NCBI GenBank assembly: GCA_947449315.1
Contig: CANFRC010000004.1
Location: forward strand, 148,714 to 212,713
Direction of reading: 5' to 3'
Length of the DNA stretch: 64,000 nt
DNA from: Bacteroidota bacterium
GTDB taxonomy: Bacteria; Bacteroidota; Bacteroidia; 2-12-FULL-35-15
Part shown: positions 55,580 through 64,000 of the stretch, piece after piece
Layout: each line of letters begins with the position of its first letter
How positions within the stretch are numbered: the stretch's first letter is position 1
Translations under genes and position numbers: made by a program
Notes under the pieces: model-generated
Seen by the model: only the letters and a program-made list of their open reading frames with translations
Told to the model about the DNA's origin: nothing
Database searches by the model: none

Positions 55580-56848
55580 CTAAAGTGCCTTCTTCAAAAT
55601 CTCTCCGAATCTGAACACATCCTCAAAAGAATTGTACAACGGCACTGGTGCGCAACGGATCACATTTGGTTCACGCCAATCTGAAATCACTCCACCTTCC
55701 GTTAATTTGTTGAACAATTCTTTTCCTCTTCCATGAGCTACTACTGAAAGCTGACAACCTCTTTGTTTTTTATCACGCGGAGTGATTATTTCCAATTTTG
55801 TATCTAATGATTTATTGATGTCATCAATAACGAATTCCAAATATCCGGTCAGCTTTTCTGCTTTAGAAACCAGCGCATCCATTCCAACTTCCGTAAATAT
55901 ATCAACAGATGCTTTATGCGCAGCCATAGATAAAACGGGTGCATTACTCATTTGCCACGCTTCTGCTGTAGGCATTGGAACAAACCCTTTTTCCATTTTG
56001 AAGCGTGAGTGTTTATCGTGTCCCCACCAACCTGCAAAACGCTGTATACTTGGGTCTTTCAAATGTTTGCTATTGATGTAGACTCCCGAAACTCCACCAG
56101 GACCAGAGTTTAAATATTTGTAACTACACCAGCAGGCAAAATCAACATGCCAGTTGTGCAATTCTAATTTTAAATTTCCAGCGGCATGTGCAAGATCAAA
56201 CCCTACAAGGGCTCCAATGTTATGTCCAGCTTCTGTTATTGCTTTCATATCGAACACTTGGCCATTATAGTAATTAACGCCACCAATCATAATTGTTGCA
56301 ATCGAATTTTTATTTTTTTCTATCGCTGATAAAATATCTTCCTGACGGATACATACTTCGCCTTCGCGTGGAGAAATTTCAATGATTGCATCATCAGGTG
56401 TATATCCATGAAATTTTAATTGTGACTCCAATGCATATTGATCGGAAGGAAATGCTTTTGCTTCGCATAAAATTTTATAGCGTTCTTTAGTCGGACGATA
56501 AAAACTTACCAATAGCAAATGTAAATTTACTGTCAATTGGTTCATCACCACCACTTCTTCCGGTTTTGCACCAACAATTTTTGCGATTGGTTCTGCAAAT
56601 TGTTCGTGATACGATAACCAAGGTGTGCGTGCATGAAAATGTCCTTCCACACCAAATGTAGCCCAATCTTCCAATTCGTTCAATACATAATCTTGTGTTG
56701 CTTTTGGTTGCAATCCCAATGAATTTCCTGTGAAGTAGACAGTTTCGCGCCCATGCATCATCGGGAAATAAAATTTATCTCGATAGCTTTTTAAAAGATC
56801 TTCTGAATCTTGTTGTTTTGCGAATTCTAATGTGTTCTCGTATTTCAT
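55580..56848 (-). CDS. kynU: Kynureninase
   Basis: PLP-dependent hydrolase that cleaves kynurenine or 3-hydroxykynurenine to (hydroxy)anthranilate and alanine. The 422-residue product shows YFTGNSLGLQPKA at the N-terminus, FDLAHAAGN (PLP-binding Asp), and CWCSYKYLNSGPGGVSG with the Schiff-base Lys at about 244. RFAGWWGHDK and RGCQLSV are also typical. With kmo downstream, it converts 3-hydroxykynurenine to 3-hydroxyanthranilate. No tryptophan dioxygenase, formamidase or 3-hydroxyanthranilate dioxygenase gene is in the window. Its start abuts the inverted-repeat element upstream. Confidence 0.97.
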   Translation of the reverse strand: MKYENTLEFAKQQDSEDLLKSYRDKFYFPMMHGRETVYFTGNSLGLQPKATQDYVLNELEDWATFGVEGHFHARTPWLSYHEQFAEPIAKIVGAKPEEVVVMNQLTVNLHLLLVSFYRPTKERYKILCEAKAFPSDQYALESQLKFHGYTPDDAIIEISPREGEVCIRQEDILSAIEKNKNSIATIMIGGVNYYNGQVFDMKAITEAGHNIGALVGFDLAHAAGNLKLELHNWHVDFACWCSYKYLNSGPGGVSGVYINSKHLKDPSIQRFAGWWGHDKHSRFKMEKGFVPMPTAEAWQMSNAPVLSMAAHKASVDIFTEVGMDALVSKAEKLTGYLEFVIDDINKSLDTKLEIITPRDKKQRGCQLSVVAHGRGKELFNKLTEGGVISDWREPNVIRCAPVPLYNSFEDVFRFGEILKKAL

Positions 56849-56864
56849 AGGGTGTTCAGTTTTT

Positions 56865-57049
56865 TTTCTCGCAGAGACGCAGTTTTCGCTGAGCGATGGT
56901 TGTTAATTTGTTGATAATTGTCTGCAATCCTTATTATTCCATCTTTTAAAAGATTTACATTAAAATTAACAAGCGATCCAACTTTTTTATCTGTTCGTTT
57001 TAAATATGTCAATAATTTTTTGTGATGAACTCTGCGTCTCTGCGAGAAA
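56865..57049. repeat. 185-bp element with perfect 18-bp terminal inverted repeats
   Basis: TTTCTCGCAGAGACGCAG at 56865-56882 is the exact reverse complement of CTGCGTCTCTGCGAGAAA at 57032-57049. Between them lies a minus-strand remnant of a GxxExxY gene. The element sits between the kynU start and the hemL promoter. Confidence 0.85.
56917..57030 (-). pseudogene. C-terminal fragment of a GxxExxY (PDDEXK_3-type) protein
   Basis: On the minus strand the frame reads VHHKKLLTYLKRTDKKV and then GSLVNFNVNLLKDGIIRI. This matches the C-terminal end of GxxExxY proteins (typically LLTYLKLTGxKxGLLINFNVxxLKDGIKR). The N-terminal and catalytic-like part (GxxExxY, the Glu-Lys region) is missing and there is no proper start (the frame opens only at TTG 57057, within the repeat flank). 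It is therefore a decayed remnant, enclosed by the 18-bp inverted repeats. Confidence 0.75.
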
Positions 57050-57090
57050 CTTTTCAAACAAAGGGGTAGAGTTTATTGCTTCCAAAGATA

Positions 57091-57098
57091 TATATTTG
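57091..57098 (+). promoter_or_regulatory. Putative -7 element (TATATTTG) for hemL
   Basis: TATATTTG fits TAnnTTTG and ends 19 bases before the preferred ATG at 57118. It also argues against the upstream in-frame ATG-like start at 57076. It lies 41 bases outside the inverted-repeat element. Confidence 0.5.
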
Positions 57099-57117
57099 CA
57101 TCCTAATTTATTCTATT

Positions 57118-58410
57118 ATGAAGAGAGAAAAATCAGAAGCTTTATTTGAGAAAGCTAAAAAATATTTCCCCGGTGGTGTAAACAGTCCTGTGCGCGCATT
57201 CCGCTCTGTTGGTGGTACTCCTTTGTTTATTCAAAAAGGCAAAGGTGCTCACATCTGGGATGCTGATGGAAATGAATTTATTGATTATTGCGGATCTTGG
57301 GGGCCCTTGATTTTAGGGCATGCGAATGATAAAGTGGTGAATGCGATAAAGACAACTGTGGAGAATGGAAGCTCTTTCGGAGCCCCTACAGCACTGGAGA
57401 ATGAACTTGCAGAATTGATCCTAGATAACAACAAGTATATTCAGAAAATACGTTTTGTAAGCTCTGGTACAGAAGCGGTGATGAGCGCCATCAGATTGGC
57501 GCGTGGTTTTACCAAACGCAATAAAATTTTAAAGTTTGAAGGTTGTTATCACGGACATAGCGATTCATTATTGGTGAAGGCTGGTTCGGGATTAGTGACA
57601 TTTGGAAACACCTCCTCAGCAGGTGTTCCCGAAAGTTTTGTAAACGAAACAATTGTTGTTGCTTTGGATAACGAGGCTGCCGTAAAACAAGCGTTTGCAG
57701 ATTTTAAAGATCAGATTGCTTGTGTAATCATTGAGCCAATTCCCGCTAACAATGGATTGTTATTGCAACGCAAAGAATTTTTGCAATTCCTTAGATTGAT
57801 CTGCACGGAAAATAAAACACTATTATTATTTGATGAAGTGATAAGTGGTTTTAGAGTTCGATTTGACGGCGCAGCTGGTTACTATGGTATTCAGCCTGAT
57901 ATTATAACTTATGGGAAAATTATTGGTGGTGGATTGCCTGTAGGGATGTACGGTGCTTCTGTAGAAATCATGAGTCATATTTCTCCGGAAGGAAATGTTT
58001 ACCAAGCCGGTACATTAAGTGGAAATCCAGTTGCTATGGCCGCAGGTATAGCACAATTAACCGAATGTTTAAAACCTGATTTTTACAAAAAACTGGAAGA
58101 GCACACACAATTTTTGATCAAAGAAATTTTTAAAAACGCGAATACTCCCAACTCCAATCTGAAAATTTATTCAGTCGGATCAATTTTCTGGATTGCTTTT
58201 ACAGACAAAGAACATATTCGTTCTGCAGAAGAAATTGATGCTGACAGCATGAAGTATTTCCGCATTTTGCATAAAGAATTATTAGAACGCGGGATTTATC
58301 TTGGCCCCTCAGGATATGAAGTTGGATTTGTCTGTGAAGCGCATACAAAAGAGGATTTAATTGCCACTGCAAAAGCATTTGCTGAAGCCTTGGAAATTGC
58401 AATGCGCTAA
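57118..58410 (+). CDS. hemL: Glutamate-1-semialdehyde 2,1-aminomutase
   Basis: PLP enzyme that forms 5-aminolevulinate in the C5 route of tetrapyrrole synthesis. The frame reaches back to 57076, but the ATG at 57118 (MKREKSEALFEKAKKYFPGGVNSPVRAF in the frame) is the family start; 430 residues. Motifs: FVSSGTEAVMSAIRLARGFT, FEGCYHGHSDSLLVKAGSG, LLFDEVISGFR, and YGKIIGGGLPVG with the Schiff-base Lys at about 267. No other haem genes are adjacent. It ends 3 bases before the convergent UbiA-like gene. Confidence 0.97.
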   Translation: MKREKSEALFEKAKKYFPGGVNSPVRAFRSVGGTPLFIQKGKGAHIWDADGNEFIDYCGSWGPLILGHANDKVVNAIKTTVENGSSFGAPTALENELAELILDNNKYIQKIRFVSSGTEAVMSAIRLARGFTKRNKILKFEGCYHGHSDSLLVKAGSGLVTFGNTSSAGVPESFVNETIVVALDNEAAVKQAFADFKDQIACVIIEPIPANNGLLLQRKEFLQFLRLICTENKTLLLFDEVISGFRVRFDGAAGYYGIQPDIITYGKIIGGGLPVGMYGASVEIMSHISPEGNVYQAGTLSGNPVAMAAGIAQLTECLKPDFYKKLEEHTQFLIKEIFKNANTPNSNLKIYSVGSIFWIAFTDKEHIRSAEEIDADSMKYFRILHKELLERGIYLGPSGYEVGFVCEAHTKEDLIATAKAFAEALEIAMR

Positions 58411-58413
58411 TTT

Positions 58414-59262
58414 TCAAAACAGGTGTATTAAAAAAATGATGCCCCCCTGTAAGATCATGGTGCCGTCTATTCCTAGTACATAAAAATATTCGCTTCTTTT
58501 TGTGCTGCTCATAAAAATCAATATTCCGTTCACTAAAGCAGAAATGAATAATCCTAGTAATAATTTGCTGTTTAGCATTCCTGTGTAATATTCCGCTACA
58601 ATTAATAATAAATAGGTTAGCATAAAAAATAATGCGACTTTTCTTGCTTTGTTTTCACCATATAAATAGGGAAGAGTTGAAACTGTATCGGCTTGGTCTA
58701 TTGCCAGGTCTCGGATATCGAATGGGATACAGATGGCTGTCATAAAACAAAATCTGACAAAAATATGAAGCAAATCGTTTTTAGTAAAAGGGTTTGAGCC
58801 GCTCAATACTATCGGTAGAACGGCTGTTACCATTGTCCAAACAATTACTAAGGTTAGTAATTTAAACCAAGCGTTTTGTCTGAGTTTTATAAATGGCAAA
58901 AAATAAGCGAGCGATAAAATGAATAGTGGAAAAAGATAAAGAAGTATCCTGATATCATTTAGAAAGAGGGTGCTACAAACTCCAATAAATCCAATAACAG
59001 TGAGTAATTTTATACGCTGTTGGTTGTCGCTAATCCATTTTCTGCGAATAGAATTCAGGCTTTTATCTGGGCTTGTGGTGTAAAAAATACGCTGCAGGTT
59101 ATAAATAAAAAGCGTTGCAAAAAAAGAAAGTAACGTGTAGTACTTTAAATGGTCCGAATAGCCTAGCTGAACGATAGTACTTTGGATCAGACAGGCTGTT
59201 CCAAGTGAAACATAGATATTACCGAAGAGTATAAAATCTAAAAAACGTTTCAAGAAATTCAA
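58414..59262 (-). CDS. UbiA-prenyltransferase-like membrane protein
   Basis: A 282-residue integral membrane protein with about eight to nine helices, starting at a TTG (MNFLKRFLDFILFGN). The topology and a segment FDIRDLAIDQADTVSTLPYLYG at about residues 181-202 resemble the second Asp-rich loop of UbiA-family prenyltransferases. The first Asp-rich motif (NDxxDxxxD) is not present where expected (LFIYNLQRIFY at about 51-61), so catalytic activity as a prenyltransferase is doubtful. Role unknown; a related non-catalytic or diverged member is likely. Next gene on the strand is 31 bases upstream. Confidence 0.65.
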   Translation of the reverse strand: MNFLKRFLDFILFGNIYVSLGTACLIQSTIVQLGYSDHLKYYTLLSFFATLFIYNLQRIFYTTSPDKSLNSIRRKWISDNQQRIKLLTVIGFIGVCSTLFLNDIRILLYLFPLFILSLAYFLPFIKLRQNAWFKLLTLVIVWTMVTAVLPIVLSGSNPFTKNDLLHIFVRFCFMTAICIPFDIRDLAIDQADTVSTLPYLYGENKARKVALFFMLTYLLLIVAEYYTGMLNSKLLLGLFISALVNGILIFMSSTKRSEYFYVLGIDGTMILQGGIIFLIHLF

Positions 59263-59293
59263 AGTGTAAATATCAAAAGTAAGCTTCTGTGTT

Positions 59294-59929
59294 TTATTTG
59301 GAAAGACTGTTGCCTGTCGAGTTCAAAAGGATGGCTGTTCCGATACCAACTCCAAGGCCAATTCCGCCACCGATCAGAGAGCTGACCTTTCGTTTTTTTC
59401 TACCGACAACTTTATAGCCCATTTTGTAAGTCTCATGGTTTAAATAGTCGATATTTGAAACGGTACTTTTTTTGATTTTTACCCTTGGAAGTCCTGAAAA
59501 GGCAATGAAAGCAAAAGGTGGAATCGGGCAAAAGAAACTTTCAGTTAATCCTGCAGCCGCTCCAATAACTATATTTCCCCATAAAGCACCCGGTGCATTG
59601 AATGCTTTTTCAGCATCTTGTTCGCCATGAATAAAATAACGCATTTCCTCAATACTGAACTCCTTTCCTGATGCAGAATCCAATACATACATAACACTCT
59701 CTCCTTTATTGTTGCTGATAGAGAAAATTCTATCATTTTCAATGAGGATTTTTTTAAGGCTGTCTTTTGGGTTTCTGATACTAGTAACACCTTTTGTCGT
59801 ATCAATTACATTGGCAATAATCACTTTGCCATTTAAAAGTAAAATGGTGTCTTTCCCTGTTTGTGAAAACCCACTATTAAGAAGAAAAAACATACTAAAT
59901 AACAATATGGCTGAAAGGAGTTTTTTCAT
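59294..59929 (-). CDS. Exported protein with a C-terminal glycine-rich helix, function unknown
   Basis: A 211-residue protein from the ATG at 59929; the frame opens at a TTG (59953), which is less likely. Signal peptide about residues 1-22 (cleavage near GFSQT). The N-terminal mature part, DTILLLNGKVIIANVIDTTKG, looks like a small beta domain repeated in Bacteroidota exported proteins. A hydrophobic segment at about 105-130 and a glycine-zipper-like helix LIGGGIGLGVGIGTAILL near the C-terminus suggest membrane association. I recognise no named family. Confidence 0.6.
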   Translation of the reverse strand: MKKLLSAILLFSMFFLLNSGFSQTGKDTILLLNGKVIIANVIDTTKGVTSIRNPKDSLKKILIENDRIFSISNNKGESVMYVLDSASGKEFSIEEMRYFIHGEQDAEKAFNAPGALWGNIVIGAAAGLTESFFCPIPPFAFIAFSGLPRVKIKKSTVSNIDYLNHETYKMGYKVVGRKKRKVSSLIGGGIGLGVGIGTAILLNSTGNSLSK

Positions 59930-60088
59930 TGTCGGAGTGTATAATTTCTTCAAATATAAACATTCTAAAACATACTTACAATTTAATTGTTTATCAACTT
60001 AAACAAAAGGGTAATAACCTTTTTATTCGGATGCAATAGAGGTTGAGTTTTTGTTGATAAAATGAATAAAACAAAGCGCAATTCTCAT

Positions 60089-60096
60089 TATATTTG
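60089..60096 (+). promoter_or_regulatory. Putative -7 element (TATATTTG) for gcvP
   Basis: TATATTTG matches TAnnTTTG and lies 23 bases before the gcvP ATG. No good -33 element. The short leader leaves no room for a glycine riboswitch. Confidence 0.5.
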
Positions 60097-60119
60097 CATT
60101 CCCTTAAAAATTTCTAAAT

Positions 60120-62993
60120 ATGATCACTACCGACAAATTTGTAAACCGCCATAACGGTCCGCGTGAAAATGATGTAAAATTGATGCTTTCCAAAATTGGA
60201 GCAAAAAGTGTGGATGAATTAATCGACCAAACCATTCCTGCCGCCATCCGTTTGAAGGCTCCGTTGAACCTTCCGAAAGGGATGACAGAATATAATTATC
60301 TAAAATATTTGAGAGGGGTAGCCTCAAAAAATAAAGTGTTTAAAACCTATATTGGATTGGGTTATCACAATACCATTATTCCTTCAGTTGTTCAACGCAA
60401 TGTATTAGAAAATCCAGGCTGGTATACCGCCTATACCCCATATCAGGCTGAAATAGCTCAAGGTCGTTTAGAGGCATTGTTGAATTTTCAAACCATGATC
60501 ATGGACCTGACAGGGATGGAAATTGCAAATGCTTCTTTGTTGGATGAAGCAACTGCTGCTGCAGAAGCAATGGCGATGTTGTTCAGTAACCGCTCTCGAG
60601 AACAGGTAAAAAACGGGGTGAACAAGTTTTTTGTTTCGAATGAATGTTTCCCTCAAACGATCGATCTATTAAAAACACGATCTACTCCTATGGGAATAGA
60701 ATTAGTTATCGGTGATTTTAAAACAGCAACCTTAGATAACACTATTTACGGTGCATTGCTTCAATATCCTAGCATTGATGGTAAAATATATGATTATGCT
60801 GATTTTGTAAAAAAGGCAAAATCAAACGGGATGGCCATTGCGGTAGCTGCAGATGTATTAAGTTTAGTTTTGTTGACGCCTCCGGGTGAATGGGGCGCTG
60901 ATGTGGTGATTGGAAACACACAACGCTTTGGTGTTCCAATGGGCTATGGCGGACCTCATGCTGCATTTTTTGCATGTCGTGAAGAATATAAACGCATCCT
61001 CCCAGGTCGTATCATTGGCGTATCTGTTGATGCACAAGGGAATCCTGCATTGCGTATGGCTTTACAAACTCGCGAACAGCATATTCGCAGAGACAAAGCA
61101 ACTTCGAATATTTGCACTGCTCAGGCGCTTTTAGCCATTATGGCAAGTATGTATGCGGTGTATCATGGACCTGCAGGCATCAAAGGCATAGCAGAAGCAG
61201 TTCATCTTTCTGCTATCGCTTTAGCGAATGAATTAAAAAAATTAGAATTGAATATCGAAGAAGGAATATTTTTTGATACAATAAAAATCAATGGAACGGA
61301 TAACACGAAAATCAAACAAATTGCCGAAGCTGCGCAGATCAATTTCAGATATTCTGAAAATTCAATTACTATTTCTTTAGATCAAACAACCGATGCGGAT
61401 GATATCAATGCAATTGTAGAAGTGTTCGCAAAAGCAACAGGAAAAGCCGGTTCAAAGATTACACAAGATAGTATCTACACTCAAAAATCGTTAATTGTCA
61501 ATCGCACCTCTTTAATCCTGACGCATCCTATTTTTAATACCTATCATTCCGAATCAGAAATGATGCGTTACATTAAACGATTAGAAAATAAAGATTTATC
61601 ATTAACGCATTCAATGATTTCATTGGGTTCATGCACCATGAAATTGAATGCCGCATCCGAATTGCTTCCGATTACATGGCCAGAATTCGCGCATATTCAT
61701 CCCTTTGTTCCTGTTGAACAAGCTTTAGGGTATCAAGAGATCCTAGCGGAATTAGATCAATCATTGAGTGAAATTACTGGTTTTGCAAAAATGAGCTTTC
61801 AGCCAAATTCAGGGGCACAAGGCGAATATGCAGGATTGTTAGTCATTCAAGCGTATCATCAATCGCGTGGTGATGCACATAGAAATATTGCATTGATTCC
61901 AACTTCTGCGCATGGCACCAATCCTGCCAGTGCGGCCATGTGTGGAATGAAAATCGTATTGATAAAATGTGATGAAAAAGGAAATATTGATGTGAACGAT
62001 ATGCGCGAAAAAGCAACTCAGCACAAAGATAATTTATCTTGCTTGATGGTTACTTACCCAAGTACACATGGTGTTTACGAAGAAAGCATTATAGAAATAA
62101 CAAACATCATTCATGAAAATGGCGGACAAGTATACATGGATGGTGCGAACATGAATGCGCAAGTTGGACTAACATCTCCGGGGAATATTGGTGCAGATGT
62201 TTGTCACTTGAATTTGCATAAAACATTTGCCATTCCTCACGGTGGTGGCGGACCAGGAATGGGACCTATTGGTGTTGCAAAACAATTAGTGCCATTTTTG
62301 CCTTCACATTCAATCATCAAAACAGGTGGAGAAAAAGGAATTCATGCCGTATCAGCAGCGCCTTACGGAAGCTCACTGATTTTATTGATTTCTTACGGAT
62401 ACATTAAAATGCTTGGAGGGGAAGGTGTAACGGAAGCAACCAAGATTGCTATTTTGAATGCTAATTACATCAAAGAATCCTTGAAAGACCATTATCCGAC
62501 TTTATACAGTGGTAAAAATGGCCGCTGTGCGCACGAAATGATTTTGGATTGTGTTGCCTTTAAACGTGAAGGAGGAATTGAAGTGGGTGATATTGCAAAA
62601 CGTTTGATGGATTATGGTTACCATGCGCCAACCGTTTCTTTTCCTGTGCATGATACCTTAATGATTGAGCCGACAGAAAGCGAATCAAAAGAAGAGTTGG
62701 ATCGTTTTTGTTCCGCAATGATTTCTATTAAAAATGAAATGGATGAAATTATTGCCGGTAAAGCCGATAAAGAAGACAATGTGATTAAAAATGCTCCTCA
62801 TACCGCAAAATCAGTCATTTCTGATGATTGGAAACACAGTTACTCCAGAGAAAAAGCGGTATATCCACTTAAATGGGTAAGAGAGGCGAAGTTTTGGCCG
62901 AGCGTGGCTCGTGTTGACAACGCACATGGCGACAGAAACCTTATTTGTGCATGCCCTCCAATAGAGGCTTATACAGAGGTGGAAATGGCTTAA
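60120..62993 (+). CDS. gcvP: Glycine dehydrogenase (decarboxylating), P-protein
   Basis: PLP-dependent P-protein of the glycine cleavage system: decarboxylates glycine and transfers the aminomethyl group to lipoyl-H-protein. The 957-residue length is that of the single-chain form (fusion of the alpha and beta halves found split in other bacteria). Both halves are visible: the N-terminal half with [25 protein letters not shown] and [23 protein letters not shown], and the catalytic half with [23 protein letters not shown] and [18 protein letters not shown], Schiff-base Lys at about 701. gcvT and gcvH are not adjacent. Confidence 0.98.
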   Translation: MITTDKFVNRHNGPRENDVKLMLSKIGAKSVDELIDQTIPAAIRLKAPLNLPKGMTEYNYLKYLRGVASKNKVFKTYIGLGYHNTIIPSVVQRNVLENPGWYTAYTPYQAEIAQGRLEALLNFQTMIMDLTGMEIANASLLDEATAAAEAMAMLFSNRSREQVKNGVNKFFVSNECFPQTIDLLKTRSTPMGIELVIGDFKTATLDNTIYGALLQYPSIDGKIYDYADFVKKAKSNGMAIAVAADVLSLVLLTPPGEWGADVVIGNTQRFGVPMGYGGPHAAFFACREEYKRILPGRIIGVSVDAQGNPALRMALQTREQHIRRDKATSNICTAQALLAIMASMYAVYHGPAGIKGIAEAVHLSAIALANELKKLELNIEEGIFFDTIKINGTDNTKIKQIAEAAQINFRYSENSITISLDQTTDADDINAIVEVFAKATGKAGSKITQDSIYTQKSLIVNRTSLILTHPIFNTYHSESEMMRYIKRLENKDLSLTHSMISLGSCTMKLNAASELLPITWPEFAHIHPFVPVEQALGYQEILAELDQSLSEITGFAKMSFQPNSGAQGEYAGLLVIQAYHQSRGDAHRNIALIPTSAHGTNPASAAMCGMKIVLIKCDEKGNIDVNDMREKATQHKDNLSCLMVTYPSTHGVYEESIIEITNIIHENGGQVYMDGANMNAQVGLTSPGNIGADVCHLNLHKTFAIPHGGGGPGMGPIGVAKQLVPFLPSHSIIKTGGEKGIHAVSAAPYGSSLILLISYGYIKMLGGEGVTEATKIAILNANYIKESLKDHYPTLYSGKNGRCAHEMILDCVAFKREGGIEVGDIAKRLMDYGYHAPTVSFPVHDTLMIEPTESESKEELDRFCSAMISIKNEMDEIIAGKADKEDNVIKNAPHTAKSVISDDWKHSYSREKAVYPLKWVREAKFWPSVARVDNAHGDRNLICACPPIEAYTEVEMA

Positions 62994-63012
62994 GGCTTTT
63001 ATTGTATTGGAA

Positions 63013-63043
63013 TTTGGAAATATGATAACATTTTTTAACTTTG
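63013..63043 (+). promoter_or_regulatory. Canonical Bacteroidota promoter TTTG-N19-TAACTTTG before the type-A cargo gene
   Basis: TTTG at 63013-63016 and TAACTTTG at 63036-63043 are spaced by exactly 19 bases, the textbook -33/-7 pattern for the Bacteroidota primary sigma factor. The ATG at 63084 lies 40 bases downstream. Confidence 0.75.
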
Positions 63044-63083
63044 TGATTCAGATAATAATTAATAATCAACAAAATAATAGAAA

Positions 63084-64000
63084 ATGAAAAAAATCTACAC
63101 AATCATTGCAGCTGTTGCTGTAACTATTGCCGCAAGTGCTCAAAGCAAATCCGGTATTCATTCTGGTTTAAGTAAACCGACCAACCAATCTATTAAAATG
63201 TTGCCTATCCATGATAGTCGTGCAATAGGTGATACTTTAATGTGGTTCCCTTATCCTGGTATTTTGTTGGCAAATTCTGCTGATTTAGCTGCATTTGCAG
63301 TAGTTGAAGAGGATATCGATGGATTACCAGTTAACAATGTTGGTTACGATCCTGATTGGGGTGTTTATTACTCAACAGATTCTAGTTTAAATAGTTTAGG
63401 TAATCCAACTTCTAACAACTGGTACCACCCATGGGAAGTTCCTGCTCCAGCTGGAACTGATACTTCTTTCTATTGGCATGCTACTTCATGGTTTAACCCT
63501 GCAGGACAAGCAAACAATTGGTTAATGATGGGCCCAGTTACTTTGCCAGCAGGTGCTACTTTAAAATGGACTGACAGAACTAATCCTGCTTACAGAGATG
63601 GATATAAAGTGTTTATCAGTACTACCGTTTCTCCTACTATGACTTTCAGTGATTTTACGGGTGCTCCTATCTATACAAAAACAGATTCTTATCCATCTGC
63701 TACTTATACTACAGATACTACTTGGGTAGAAAGATCGGTAGGTATTCCTGCAATGTATGCAGCTCAGCCAATATATATTGCTTTTCAGCATGATGCAAAT
63801 GATATGGATGTTTTGTATTTGGATGAATTTACAGTGGTTGAAAGTACCGCTGGTGTTCAGGAATTTGTTAGCGGAGCAAAATTGTTCCAAAACATGCCAA
63901 ACCCAACAAACGGAGTTTCTACTATCAATTATGAATTAGAGAAAAATGCTCAAGTTGCTTTTAATGTATATGATGTAACCGGAAAAGTGGTTGCTACAGA
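63084..64000 (+). CDS. T9SS type-A cargo protein with a cleaved-adhesin-like domain, truncated by window end
   Basis: The frame is open from an ATG at 63084 to the window end (305 full codons). A signal peptide (about residues 1-19, cleavage near AASAQ) is followed by a region with YYSTDSSLNSLGNPTSNNW and TSWFNPAGQANNWLMMGPVTLPA, typical of the cleaved-adhesin (choice-of-anchor J) beta-sandwich. A type-A sorting domain begins at about residue 257: VQEFVSGAKLFQNMPNPTNG then INYELEKNAQVAFNVYDVTGKVVAT. This tail is exported and attached by the T9SS. The last 20 or so residues of the tail are outside the window. It probably binds or coats the cell surface. Confidence 0.9.
   Translation, partial: MKKIYTIIAAVAVTIAASAQSKSGIHSGLSKPTNQSIKMLPIHDSRAIGDTLMWFPYPGILLANSADLAAFAVVEEDIDGLPVNNVGYDPDWGVYYSTDSSLNSLGNPTSNNWYHPWEVPAPAGTDTSFYWHATSWFNPAGQANNWLMMGPVTLPAGATLKWTDRTNPAYRDGYKVFISTTVSPTMTFSDFTGAPIYTKTDSYPSATYTTDTTWVERSVGIPAMYAAQPIYIAFQHDANDMDVLYLDEFTVVESTAGVQEFVSGAKLFQNMPNPTNGVSTINYELEKNAQVAFNVYDVTGKVVAT

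Noticed and set aside
59990..60119. Possible glycine riboswitch upstream of gcvP
   Set aside because: The leader after the TATATTTG box is only about 20 bases and no conserved glycine-aptamer core is visible; the arms upstream are merely a 9-bp inverted repeat.
1..64000. CRISPR arrays, prophage, integrase/att sites, insertion sequences, biosynthetic or defence clusters
   Set aside because: I looked for regularly spaced repeats, transposase or integrase motifs, phage structural genes, restriction or other defence enzymes and found none. The gene content is core and envelope functions.

Overview
The window looks like a stretch of core chromosome from a member of the Bacteroidota. The base composition is AT-rich. 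Putative promoters carry the TAnnTTTG -7 element of that phylum, and Shine-Dalgarno sequences are mostly weak or absent. The gene content also fits: type IX secretion (T9SS) cargo with both type A and type B sorting tails, DUF255, DUF2490 and DUF4286 proteins, a CNNM/CorC-type protein next to LptC and PpiD, and an mreBCD-mrdA-rodA block beside purH. I cannot name a genus from sequence alone.

Layout. 1-267 is the tail of an SF1 helicase. 415-4009 (+) holds a TolC-like channel, a MacA/HlyD-like adaptor and tsaB. 4003-9664 is mostly minus strand: a secreted repeat protein, a DUF255 thioredoxin-fold protein, an LEA-type lipoprotein and an M20 dipeptidase, with one plus-strand membrane protein among them. 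9665-14458 is a cluster of T9SS type-B cargo: a decayed gene, a choice-of-anchor-L protein and a PKD protein. 14478-17014 (-) has gpmI and an orphan histidine kinase. 17130-23307 (+) is a small exported acidic protein followed by a complete RND efflux operon, ending at a terminator and a minus-strand tRNA-Phe. 23658-31139 (+) is an envelope and coenzyme A block: DUF2490 protein, coaX, an outer-membrane barrel, lptC, a CNNM/CorC protein and ppiD.

31212-38621 (-) carries a fabH-like pseudogene tail, rodA, mrdA, mreD, mreC, mreB and purH. 38806-41642 (+) has a FtsX/MacB-type permease without its ATPase, a small membrane protein and a fatty-acid desaturase. 41863-46428 (-) is mfd and fbp. 46532-48283 (+) is a GNAT acetyltransferase and aspartate kinase. 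48278-56848 (-) is a 2-hydroxyacid dehydrogenase, mgtE, rsmA, a DUF4286 protein, a TPR protein, a small unknown protein, kmo and kynU. 57118-62993 has hemL (+), a UbiA-like protein (-), an exported unknown protein (-) and gcvP (+). From 63084 to the end runs a truncated T9SS type-A cargo gene.

I found no prophage, CRISPR array, toxin-antitoxin pair, transposase or defence island, and no gene cluster that I would call a new system. The most unusual content lies between genes: a decayed GxxExxY gene enclosed by 18-bp inverted repeats upstream of hemL; a frameshifted fabH-like tail abutting rodA; a decayed T9SS cargo gene keeping only its ends; a 20-bp palindrome overlapping a probable kmo promoter; and a pair of stacked hairpins before the DUF2490 gene.
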